DNA from: Vishniacozyma victoriae
Lineage: Eukaryota > Basidiomycota > Tremellomycetes > Tremellales > Bulleribasidiaceae
Assembly (NCBI GenBank): GCA_017654735.1
Contig: JADPYG010000090.1
Location: 1 to 64,000 of the forward strand
Reading direction: 5' to 3'
DNA length: 64,000 bases
The translations under genes were made by a program, and so were the position numbers. How positions within the stretch are numbered: position 1 is the stretch's first letter; each line of letters opens with the position of its first letter. The notes under the pieces were generated by a model, which was not told the DNA's origin, ran no database searches, and saw nothing but the letters and a program-made list of their open reading frames with translations. This document shows positions 33,023-43,473 of this stretch, piece after piece.

Positions 33023-34573
33023 TTACTCTTCATCCTCATCGTCGTTGGCGTCATCGTCACCATCATCGTCGTCATCATCGTCCGCAGTGCCAGGCAGAGT
33101 CATTGCATTGTTTAACCTGTAAACATCAGTCCCCTCCTACTTCTTTGACGTCATAGTCGGATGGCTCACATGTGAACAAAAGGTGCGACGACATCGAGCA
33201 CTGCCTTGATTCGGTCCTGGAAATCTTCCTGTAGAACTTCTTCGTCGTCGAAGCTAAATGTAAGCGGCAATCTTAGCACCGACCTACTTTTTCACGACCG
33301 CTATACTTCTCAGCTTCAAAAGATCGATATCCTTGTGCGTCTTGTCGACGCCCTCCAGCTTTGGAGCCACTTTCAAAGCGTCGTCGTGTCCAAAGACGTT
33401 TTGTCGTTTACCCTTCGCACCAGGTTTGGGGGGACCAAACATCTCGACAAAGTCTGGTCGACTTATGCAATCCCTCAGTACACTAGGGTCCCGAAGTATA
33501 CTTTGTCGCATGTTGGCTAGTTCATCTTTGCCTGGTTGCCATACTCCTGCGGCAAGGACTGAATGACCATTGGGCGATATACCCAAGTAGTATCCGGCCC
33601 AGATACCTTTTCGTCCTCCGCGTGATGTCGACATGGAGAAGCTCTTTTTGTAGGGTGTTTTGTCGGAAGAGAATCGTACATCTCGGTAAATTCTATGCTA
33701 TACGTCAGTGAAGCTCGTCGGCTCACTTACGATCACGTCTTTCGGCGGGAGAATCGGTATTTCGTTATCGGCTTCGAAGAACTTGAGTTGGATCCGCTCG
33801 ACGAACGCTTTCCACTCCTGGTGATTAGTACAACAGTTGCAGGCCAAATTGCTCACATTCTCTGCTTGACGGAAGCTAGGTTCGTGGGATCTGAACCAGT
33901 CACGATTGTTCTTCTCTGGTATCTGTAGATTCTTGAGGAACTTGAAGGTATTGCGGGATATCCGTCCTGGTGGGACTATCTGATTAGTCTGATAGTCACC
34001 AATACCCTTCAACCTACCTTTGCCAGTAGTTGGAGCCGGATATATTCTCCCTGCGATGACCTGCCCCTCCTCTAGTTCGACCTCGGACGCGTCGGCATCC
34101 TCGTCCTCGTCATCGTCGTCAACCTTGACTGCCTGCTTGCCTTTCCCATTCGATGGTCTAGCCTTTTGAGCGGGTCGGCTACTGCCTCCCGCGCCCGACT
34201 TTCGTTTTTTCTGCTCGTCCTCGTCCTCGTCCAAGAAGTCACTATCGACCTCGGATTCCTCCTCGTCCTCCGCTACCTCCTCATCAGAGCCGGATGTCTC
34301 GGGGTCAAACGCGTCCTCGGAATCGTTGTCGGAGCTGGAGGTGTTATCCAAAGGAGTGGGTGGATCTTCTGCCTCATCGTCCTCCTCTTCCTTGACAATT
34401 TTGCGCTTCTTGCTATCCTTGGCTCCACTCTTCGCCTTGGGTGGGGCTTTTACTGCCTTCCGCTTCATGGGCGTAGCTGATGCGGGAGTCAACCTTCGAC
34501 CAGGTTTTGGAGTCGATGTCGCCGATCCAGCTGCTGGAGAGGATGCCTGACCTCTAGTTTTCCTTGCTACCAT
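33023..34573 (-). CDS. DUF2461 (TIGR02453) domain protein with an acidic N-terminus
   Basis: Five minus-strand exons: 34573-34018, 33975-33731, 33697-33288, 33253-33170 and 33116-33023; 462 aa. The first 190 residues are Lys-rich then extremely acidic and look like a histone- or nucleus-associated tail. The DUF2461 fold begins with 'TFKFLKNLQIPEKNNRDWF' (residue about 195), then 'HRIYRDVRFSSDKTPYKKSF' and 'GYYLGISPNGHSVLAAGVWQP', all standard blocks. The molecular function of the family is unknown. The 42-nt intron 33976-34017 is in frame. The C-terminus is a second Asp run. It converges with DPH1, with stops 99 bp apart. Confidence 0.87.
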
Positions 34574-34903
34574 ACTGCTTGCTACACTCTTGAATTCACA
34601 GATGACTCTTATGAATTGGTCGATCCTATCAAGTCCGGGTATGACGGTCAGGCACAAGGTGGGTTTTAGACCGTGAGAGAGTTACTCGGGGGTTGAAGGA
34701 GTAGGTAAACCACCTCGCCTATACATCGTTATCGCTATCATATCATTCCTCGCTTGCAGCACCGACAACAGCAACAAGTTCACAGACGATCAATAAGCTC
34801 AAAACGCCATCAACGGAGAAATCGCCTGCAGCCTAGCTTGAACTTTATTCCTGGGCCTGAGCTGGCCCCGCAGCCGTCCTTTGGATTAGTTTAATTTCGC
34901 ACC

Positions 34904-36412
34904 ATGTCGCCCATGTCTAAGCGAAAGGTGGGTCTTCCACCTCTATCAATATCACCATGAATGCTGAATATAAAAAGGTGCTGTTGATGGGGAGGTCAGG
35001 TATGCTCCTTGTCCCAACCTGAAGGAATGATGACTGACTTATCAGGAAGTGGAAAGACGTCAATGCGTTCGGTGATCTTGTAAGTCCGGGATTGAGTCAC
35101 AATGTACCGAGCGCATAGCTTACGATATCAGTCAGAGCCATAGTGCTCGAGATACCAAGCGCTTGGGTGCGACAATCGACGTTGAGCAATCGGCCGTTCG
35201 CTTTCTGGGTTCTTTGGTCTTGGCAAGTCTTGCACCGAGCTTCGAGGGGTGATGGCTGACTTGCAGAACCTCTGGGATTGCGGAGGACAGAACGCCTTTA
35301 CCGACAACTACCTCACCACTCAGAAAGACACAATCTTTGCCAATGTGGCCGTCTTGATTTACGTTTTCGACATTACATCAACAGAATGGGAGTCGGATTT
35401 ACGTTATTTCGAGGATATCCTCGGCTCGCTCAGAGACAATTCGAGTGATGCAGGAGTATGGATATTGATCAACAAGATGGATTTGGCAGATAAAGAGGAT
35501 CCATCGAGGAAAAAGTTTGCGGAAAAGAAGGCGGAAATAACAGCCATCAATGACAAGGTGTCGAAGGAAAAGGACAGACAAGGGCAGATTCGTATATTCG
35601 GCACTACAATCTGGGACGAATCGTTATACAAGGTCAGCTTAGTTTTTTTGGCTCGTTTCGATGGTCAAGCTAACTGCCAGGCATGGTCTTCAGTGATTCA
35701 TACGCTCGTGCCCAATATCAACCTCATTACGACGCACCTGACCTATCTCCGAGATCTATGCCTGGCTGTCGAAGTCGCCGTATTTGAAGCGGAAACATTT
35801 CTCATTATCGCCAAATCAGGATCACCACTTGACGCCGATTCGTCCGACCTGGATGCGCGGGAAGTCAAGGGAGGCATGCGCGCCTTGGACCGAAAACGAT
35901 TCGAAAAGATCTCGGACACGATCAAAGGTTTCAGAAAAACTTGCCAGTAAGCTCGTTTGCGCTATTATACTACCGCGTGAGCTGACGATTAGGCGGACAG
36001 CGGAAGAGTTCTCCGGATTCGAAGCCAAGTTTGATGGGTGCTGCGTGGTCATGGAACCATTGACAAAGAATACATATGTGCTCGTAGTTTCTAGCGATCC
36101 TCGCGTTGGTACGTCCTTTCGTCATTGCATAGACTAGAGCTGACTTTGGCAGAGACAGCAATGATACAGCACAACATTTACCATGCCCAGGTACACATGG
36201 GTGAATTTTCGACCAAGAACGTTCTGGACCGTAAATGCGGGTAAGTAGCCTGTTCTGAACGACGCGTTCCTGTTGACACATTCAGCCTGTGTAGAGGGAA
36301 TCCGGAACTCAAATATGAAGCTGCTGCCGATGAGGATCCAGACGTGCCTGCTTGGGATGACGCTGGATTTGAGCTGGAAGAGGATTTCGGCAAAATGGCC
36401 CTTGAAGCCTAG
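34904..36412 (+). CDS. GTR1: Rag GTPase Gtr1 (RagA/B orthologue)
   Basis: Nine exons: 34904-34927, 34978-34999, 35046-35079, 35132-35222, 35267-35632, 35681-35946, 35993-36108, 36153-36240 and 36286-36412; 377 aa. Gtr1 pairs with Gtr2 on the vacuole and signals amino-acid sufficiency to TORC1. The P-loop is G13-R-S-G-S-G-K-T-S21. 'LWDCGGQ' is the Rag-specific switch II, and 'ITS-EWESDLRYFEDIL' plus 'INKMDLA' complete the G domain. The roadblock-like C-terminal half holds 'IYHAQVHMGEF'. The fourth intron starts GC rather than GT (35223). The first exons are very short (24, 22 and 34 nt). Confidence 0.95.
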
Positions 36413-36782
36413 ACCACTGGAATATACCATCGCCTTGTTGGCTGTTCGCAGAATTGCACAGGCACTGTTGTATGCATAGTAATAATGTTGTGTGCGACAC
36501 CATTTCAATCCCAGAAGCCTTGTTTCAGATTGATTGAAAGTAAAGGGGTAGTTGTGTGTGTGTGATCCCTTTCGTCAAGACGACCGCGGCCTGTCAACTT
36601 CATGAGGGTTACGCCCTTTGATACTTTGATTCTCAATCTCTTCACACGCTGTCTTCCATATTAACTAGTATCTTACGCGAACTCCTTTCGAGCTAGAGCA
36701 AATTTGAGGTCAGAATAATTGGCCGAAAAGGTGTGGCAAGTGACCTACCGACACGACCCATGTCCTTTGCCCTGTGAAAGCA

Positions 36783-39251
36783 ATGGTCGAGTGTTTTTCC
36801 CGCCTCGAGTCGGTCCGATGTCAGGGCTTGTCGCGTACGAATAATGTCATGCTTTACCTGCCGGCTGGATTGGAGATACTGCTTGTCCCAGTGCTGCTGG
36901 GATTGACATGGCGTCGACCGAGAGCGTGAGTCAGCCCTTTTTGCTAACTCTGTAGTCCTGTTCAATTGAAAGTTGACTGCGTAGCACAATCATCTTCCTT
37001 CTTATCGATACCCTTCTGAGCGGCGCTGTCGCAACATGGCACCTTCTGGCCCAGCTGGTACCGCCCTCCCCTGACTCCTTTAGGTCCCAAGATCTCGCAT
37101 TAGGTGAGCAAATCCGGTCTTCCGCTGGGCTCAGCTGACAGGCAGGCGCCATCTCTGCTCTCCCAATCCTATTCATCCTGCTATTCGCAAATTCCTTACT
37201 GATTTCCGACCTACGAGCATGCCTACCCAAAGTCTGTCAAACCAACGTATCTGCCCTCTTTCTCTCCTTCTTCATGGTGCCCATGATACCAATCGCATTC
37301 GTCGGGACCTTGATGGGGAATATTCTGTTTGTAGTATACTGTAAGCTCAGTGAACAATTTATCAATCAAGGAGACTGATCTGCAGTCGAAAGCTTGTCGT
37401 CAGTCAGGGTTGCATTCGAGAAATTGCCATATCGTAAAGCGAATCATGTCTTGGCGATAGCGGGCATAGCTGCGGGTGAGCTTCTGAGCATGGCGGAGGG
37501 GGGAGACGCTGATCCTCAGCGGCCACATTCCTCCAATTCGTCGCCTTTATCTCCCACTTCATCATTCTCAACAAGCAAGCTCGAGCAAGATGGATGCTGG
37601 ATTTTCCCTCGCTACCATCTCTGGTTCTCGTCTCTGCTGGACTAGCGGTCGGATCGGCATCAGTTGGTCTCGGGGTCGTTAACGAGTCTTTCGGTTTAAT
37701 TATGACGAGGAACGTCCTGAAGTTAGCAAGTCGAGTGCTACTCACCATTGGAATCGCTGGGTCATATTACCCTCTTTCGAAAGTTGATTCACCAAATACC
37801 AGCGAGCTTCCTCGACCTTCTTTGGCTCTTGAACGATCACCCCGTCGGCCAGCTAGAGAGACTGGAATGACTATTGGCGGACCGGTAGCTGGTACATTCA
37901 TGAAGATGGACGCGTCGACAACTCGATCGTTTCATCAACAAAGTCTTCACCGCCCCGGAAGTCGGGGTAAAGCCATTCCGCATCATGATCGTATTATATC
38001 CCGTCATGTGAGTTAAACATGGGCCTTATAGATGAAGCTAACTGATAGTCTCCTCAGCGTGGACCCAAGCTATCGTTTACCCCATCAACCTTTGATCAGA
38101 ACAATTTAAGCAGTCTAGCCGAGGCGGTCCGTAATCGAGATCGAGTGGTCCAAGAGTCAGAGATAATGGCCGAGGAAAGTCAAAATCCATTCCTGTCGCC
38201 TGAGGAACAAGACAACCACCAACGCCACCTTCAGAAGAATATCGGTTCCATCTATCGCCCGAAACTCGTTTCTGTCGACGAAAGGGAGTTGACTCATTGG
38301 CCACCAGAGGTCGACACTTTTCAAGATCGACCTATCCGACCAGAATGGGCAATGAGACGACAATCACCTGATTCAGAGGCTTTCCCAGTGTTACTCCCGC
38401 CTACGGATTTCCCGATTCCACACCTGAGCGATAGAGAGCCGGTCCTGACTCCGACTGGAAGCTTGAGCGGTCCAGTCCTATCGGCAAGACTTAGTCCTGG
38501 GGAACGAGTTGGCCAAGTCTCGGCTTTCCGAACCGTCGACCAATTGTATCCAACACCTGTAAGCAGAGGCTCGTCATCGAGGAGAAAGAGGGCACCTCGG
38601 GATCCCGGTTCTCCCAACCAAAGTATCGAGGGGATACTCAGCTTTATCTCCACTTCAACGACACCAGCTCCACCAGGATCACCTCGTTTTTCCCCTTCGA
38701 CAGAAGCGGCATGGGATAATAATCTACGCAGCTCAGTTCCTCGACGACTAAGGCGCCGCGAAACCGATCCAACTCGGGCGGTCATGACTCGATCAATAGG
38801 CGACGACAGCTCGATATACTCGCAGCCATCCCAGCATCCAGACGATTTCGGCCTCTTTTATCGTGCCCCACTATCGTCGCCGTCGAGCACCAGTCCAGCT
38901 AAATCGGTCCGTTCACCTGGACCAGTCATTCCACCTCGGCGAAGTTCAATCCGCCCACCACCATCCGCAATGATACATGACCGGTCGACGCGGTATCAAA
39001 CTGAATCGGACGTTGCAATGTCGAGTCTAGATCGAGTGAGGAGGGATACAGGCGTAGACCTGGGAATGGACGAAAGGCGCTTAACGCCATTACCGAGGGA
39101 TTCGGGAATGACGAGCGGGAGCGGAAGTGGGAGTGTAATGGGTACTTCTCCTGGGATGGATCGGTTGAGTACCACGACTTGGGTCAGTGACGATATATCG
39201 CCCAGGGCGAGTGAGAGGGGGTGGTGGAGTAATGTGAAAATGGACGGTTGA
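36783..39251 (+). CDS. Unrecognised protein with about seven membrane helices and a long cytosolic tail
   Basis: Six exons: 36783-36925, 36985-37103, 37146-37340, 37386-37475, 37520-38007 and 38058-39251; 742 aa. Hydrophobic segments at about residues 23-42, 48-72, 89-110, 124-152, 172-198, 213-236 and 246-265 give six to seven helices. A 475-residue tail rich in Ser, Pro, Arg and Thr follows, with many S/T-P sites. The topology is that of a seven-helix receptor or transporter-like sensor. I see none of the hallmark residues of the fungal pheromone receptors (Ste2/Ste3 types), Git3, opsin or PAQR families, and no signal peptide. A downstream in-frame Met at 36849 could be the start (720 aa). 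Confidence 0.72.
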
Positions 39252-39372
39252 TTCGTCTGTGTTTAGATTTATGATAAGGTTTGGGTTATCTAGGTTGTGA
39301 GTATAGAGTATCCAAATCCTGTATTCAGCTTCAATTATGGTTGGATGAGCAATCTATGAGCATATCCATAAT

Positions 39373-40471
39373 TCATATTTCATCATCTTCGTCGGATACT
39401 GCTCCCATAAGAGCCTCCAGATCCGTTCCAGAATCATCACTTTCGTCGACTTTTTCATCATCGTCCTTCCCATCGACTGAAACATCCTCGTCGCTCTTCC
39501 CCTCGCTTCCGTCATCCTCATCTCTAGAAAGGTCGACACTTTGAGCACGAGTTTGCTCTGGGTGATCGATCTGACATCAGACCAGCGCGAGTACATGTAC
39601 TGTGACTCACAATCTCGATGAACTCTCCCGCTACTACGTCCGTCTCGTCGATAGCCAGCGCTTTAACAAAGTACGCCCGCGCCTGCCTGATGAGAATAGG
39701 GTTGGGTGGCTCCACGGTCTTCGTCGGTAGCCGGATCGTGGAGGCATCGCTACGACTTGATACGCTATGAGAGCTGTCGATCTCGGCAGGTTGGCTGTCG
39801 CTGACCCGGGGCCGGGATTTCAAAGTTGCCGAATCGGACGCGTTCTTGGCGAGACTCGAAGGCGGCTGGGCGAGGTAGAAGCAGAGTAGGCCAGCGTAGG
39901 TGTGGAGAGGTCCTGATAGCAGGTAAGGATAGGATGTGAGGTAGCTGTTTGATGAGCCAAGTTCATGGAGATAGTAGACAGACATACGTCTCGAGCTCAT
40001 CCAAGGCTTGGCGGAACCGCTCGTGCTTGATCAAGTGAAGGACCAGAGCATGGAGTAGGGAGGGTTTCTGAGAATAAGCTTGCGTACGAGAGCGAAAAGC
40101 TAACATCGACCTCTCTGGCAGATACGCGAACACCTTTCAGCCAGCGTTCAACCTCTCTGCCCTCATATTCGGGCTGACTGGTCGCAGCTAGCTGATTGTC
40201 GGCAGCTGCTGATACATTCAAACATTCCAATCCCCAGTACCATCTAGATTTCCAGTCTATCTCCCTGCATCGTATCTGGTATTGTCAGCTATGGCAGCAT
40301 GTGAATAGAAAGGTGACGTACCAGGATGCTCCATGCCCTCCGAGCTCTGACTGTGTCCCTGCGGAGGAGACAAACATGTAGGAGATCCGTGAGATTCTGA
40401 ATATATGCTCTCCTTACTGAAGTTGGCTGGTGAGTATAGTGAGGTGCGAGTGGTGTATTGGGTCCAGCCAT
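39373..40471 (-). CDS. RRN11: Probable RNA polymerase I initiation factor, Rrn11-like
   Basis: Five minus-strand exons: 40471-40322, 40275-40105, 40067-39988, 39944-39611 and 39570-39373; 310 aa. Rrn11 (TAF1A-like) is a helical-repeat subunit of the core factor that recruits Pol I to rDNA. The N-terminal part 'YIQNLTDLLHVCLLRRDTVRARRAWSILIR' followed by 'EIDWKSRWYWGLE' is the family's most recognisable block. It continues with helical pairs ('LHLIKHERFRQALDELETYL'). The tail is acidic. The donor of intron 2 could be GTCGAT instead of GTTAGC (two residues' difference). Similarity is modest and limited to the first helices, so the name is tentative. Confidence 0.65.
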
Positions 40472-40793
40472 TCGCTCATGAGCGCGTCGGCGGAGTAGTG
40501 ACAGAGAGGAGCGTCAACAGTCTGACAATTCAACAATTCAAGTGGAGGCAGAGCAGGAGGTGGAGTGCCACAACGGGGTTTTACCGGTGTTACACGTCCC
40601 CCTTGACCCTTAACACTCTTTTGTTCGGCGACGTCCGCCCGTTAGGAGGAGGCTCAAGATTTTCAAGCACAGGTGACCCTTCAACACCTCTAAGGTATAT
40701 ACCACCACCACTACACCACACCTAAAACAAACGCATCCGATCGCTTTGTCAATACAGACGAAGCCTTCACAACAAACAACAAATCTAAACAAT

Positions 40794-42119
40794 ATGGCAG
40801 AGTAAGTCTCTCGATCACTTTCATGACATGTGAGAAGGGACGTAAGGGAAAAAGAGGGAAATTTCGTGGATGGACAAGATAGAAGATGTTGAACCAACCT
40901 TGTATTGGTCTATGGGTTGTATAATGGAGTGAAACAAAACATGTCTCACATCATCATTCGCCGGATCAAGACTGTCTGACTCCACTTTCTATGTTGATAT
41001 TCTCCCTTCATCTCGTCACATTCTATCCCGAACCCAACATATATAAACCATCACATCCCCCCCATTCTGTTCTTCATTATGACTATTGTATACGAATACA
41101 AAACTAACATGGACAGCAACAACGAGAATGGTCTCGAGATCAGCGAGGACCTAATTGAATCCAACTGGGACAAGGTTACCGACAAGTAAGTCTTTCAACG
41201 CTTTTATCAAGTGGCAATGCTGACGTTGTCAGCTTCGATGACATGGAGTTGAAGGGTGACCTTCTCCGAGGTGTTTACGCCTACGGTTTCGAGCGACCTT
41301 CCGCCATCCAACAGCGAGCTATCATGCCCATCATCACTGGCCGTGACTGTATCGCTCAAGCCCAGTCTGGTACTGGTAAGACTGCTACTTTCTCTGTTTC
41401 TATCCTACAAAGGGTGAGTCATATATTCCAACCTCCATCATACCCCGTCTTCCATCACTCATCACCTTCATACTCCACCACTTCCCTCATACTCCATCAC
41501 CTCCATTACATTCCATCACTCCATGCTGCATGCTCCACACACCCACCATACTAATGCCCAGATCGACACCACCCAGAAGAAGACCCAGGCTTTGATCCTC
41601 GCCCCCACCCGAGAGCTCGCCCAGCAGATCCAAAAGGTCGTCATCGCTCTAGGAGACTACCTCAACGTCGACTGTCACGCTTGTGTCGGTGGTACCCTTG
41701 TCCGAGAGGACATGGCCAAGCTCGCCGAGGGACCCCACGTCGTCGTCGGAACCCCCGGTCGAGTTTTCGACATGATCAACCGAGGTGCCCTCAAGACTGA
41801 AGGCGTCAAGATGTTCTGTCTCGACGAGGCCGATGAGATGCTTTCCACCGGATTCAAGGACTCTATCTACGACATCTTCCAGCTCCTCCCCGCCGACACT
41901 CAGGTCGTCCTCCTCTCTGCCACCATGCCTTCCGAGGTTCTCGAGGTCACCAAGAAGTTCATGCGAGACCCCATCAGGATTCTTGTCAAGCGAGACGAGC
42001 TCACCCTCGAGGGTATCCGACAGTTCTGTAAGTCTCTCCTCTAGGACCCTTGGTCTCAGCTTACATCAGTCATCGCCGTTGAGAAGGAGGACTGGAAGCT
42101 CGAGACCCTTTGTGACTTG

Positions 42120-42167
<48 letters not shown>

Positions 42168-42249
42168 AGGAAGGTCGACTGGCTCACCTCCAAGCTCCAC
42201 GAGCGAGAGTTCACTGTCTCTGCCATGCACGGAGAGATGGACCAGGGAC

Positions 42250-42286
<37 letters not shown>

Positions 42287-42401
42287 ATCCCGAGTTCTTA
42301 TCGCTACCGACTTGCTTGCCCGAGGTATCGATGTCCAACAGGTCTCTTTGGTTATCAACTACGATCTACCCGCCTCCAAGGAGAACTACATCCACCGAAT
42401 C

Positions 42402-42433
<32 letters not shown>

Positions 42434-42587
42434 CGCAATCAACTTTGTCACTGCCGAAGACACCAAGATGCTCCGAGAAATTGAAACCTTCTAGTACGTC
42501 TACTCTCTGGTTATATTTGGATACCGCTAACATATTAGCAACACCCAAGTCGAGGAGATGCCTCTTAACGTCGCCGACCTCATCTAA
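40794..42587 (+). CDS. TIF1: Translation initiation factor eIF4A (DEAD-box RNA helicase)
   Basis: Six exons: 40794-40801, 41117-41185, 41233-41413, 41562-42027, 42070-42493 and 42539-42587; 398 aa, the normal eIF4A length. All motifs are present: the Q motif with its upstream Phe, '[11 protein letters not shown]' (I), 'PTRELA' (Ia), 'TPGRV' (Ib), DEAD (II), SAT (III), '[12 protein letters not shown]' (IV-V) and '[10 protein letters not shown]' (VI). It unwinds 5' leaders within eIF4F. Codon use is strongly C-ending, as expected of a highly expressed gene. Only eight coding bases precede the first intron, which is 315 nt against a window norm near 45; intron 3 (148 nt) is also long. Confidence 0.97.
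41040..41111 (+). promoter_or_regulatory. Possible internal promoter and alternative start codon of eIF4A
   Basis: Inside intron 1, TATATAAA lies at 41040-41047. An ATG at 41109 is in frame with exon 2, so a transcript starting here would encode M-D-S-N-N-E... instead of M-A-D-N-N-E..., the same length of protein. Both signals are visible; use of them is inferred. Confidence 0.4.
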
Positions 42588-43473
42588 TCGGTGTAGTCAA
42601 CAACAACCAAAAGTACCCCCTTTCCCTATTCTCCTTTTCTCTTAGATTTACCCTCTTCTTGCTTCCGTAAAATGTGTTCCGTGCTGTCGTGGTCAACCAG
42701 TGGAGGGAGGTTGACTGCTAGTTTGGACGCTGAGCCCTCTAGTAATGCTGCCCACAGCAGAGCGAGAGGTATTGTAGAATTGTTTCGTTGGGATATGATG
42801 ACATTGCATATATATCAAAATCACTTTGCAGTCGCGACGCTGGCGCCTCGCTCTACTCACCTTCCTTATAAATTCAAAGCGAGCGTCAATGAGTTGCAGC
42901 ATTGAAGATCGGTGAAATCCGCGCGTGCCACCTCATGCTGTCCATAGTCCATACTAATGCCTGACCTTGTGCGGAGACAGATTCGATTTTTCGGGTATGG
43001 CCGATGTAAGGGAGAATGATTGTATTGATGAATCGTTACCGCACAATACACAGCTTACACACTATGCTTTCTGTCCAGCTCCTCGTCGAGAATCATCTGC
43101 TGTGCTTCCTCATGGGAAGTCAGACGCTACACGACATACATATTTGCATGCGAGGGACGGGAGATAGGCTTTCGCTCGAGGGATACGGGGGGATGTTGAA
43201 TGATTTTCTACGCACACTCCTCCTTTAGACCCCCTTTCCCTCTCTGTCCTCATTCCCTTTCCCCTTGACTAATCCAAAGGATGTCTTTGTTATTTATTTC
43301 GCTCACTAGTCGCGTCCTATAAACAATACATGATAGGACTATACTATACCCACTAATACCTAGCTTGTCTTGTTTAATATCACCCTAAGCTTATCTTATA
43401 GTATCAACACTGTCGAACCTACCTCAACGATCAACTCAAATGGTATGGGCATGACCCTCAATCAGTAGCTACC
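42588..43473. other. Intergenic region between eIF4A and the PH-domain gene
   Basis: 886 bp. The first 200 bp are T-rich, as in a 3' untranslated region. Short frames on both strands lack motifs. Near 43440 an ATG directly precedes a GTATGG donor-like sequence, but joining it to the next acceptor breaks the frame of the downstream gene. Confidence 0.45.

Noticed and set aside
40802..41116. Possible intron-encoded box C/D snoRNA in eIF4A intron 1
   Set aside because: A CTGA-like box D can be found, but no RTGATGA box C on the sense strand and no terminal stem were seen.
43446..43473. Upstream mini-exon ATG before a GTATGG donor for the PH-domain gene
   Set aside because: Splicing it to the next acceptor puts the following exon out of frame; the ATG at 43474 fits all downstream phases.
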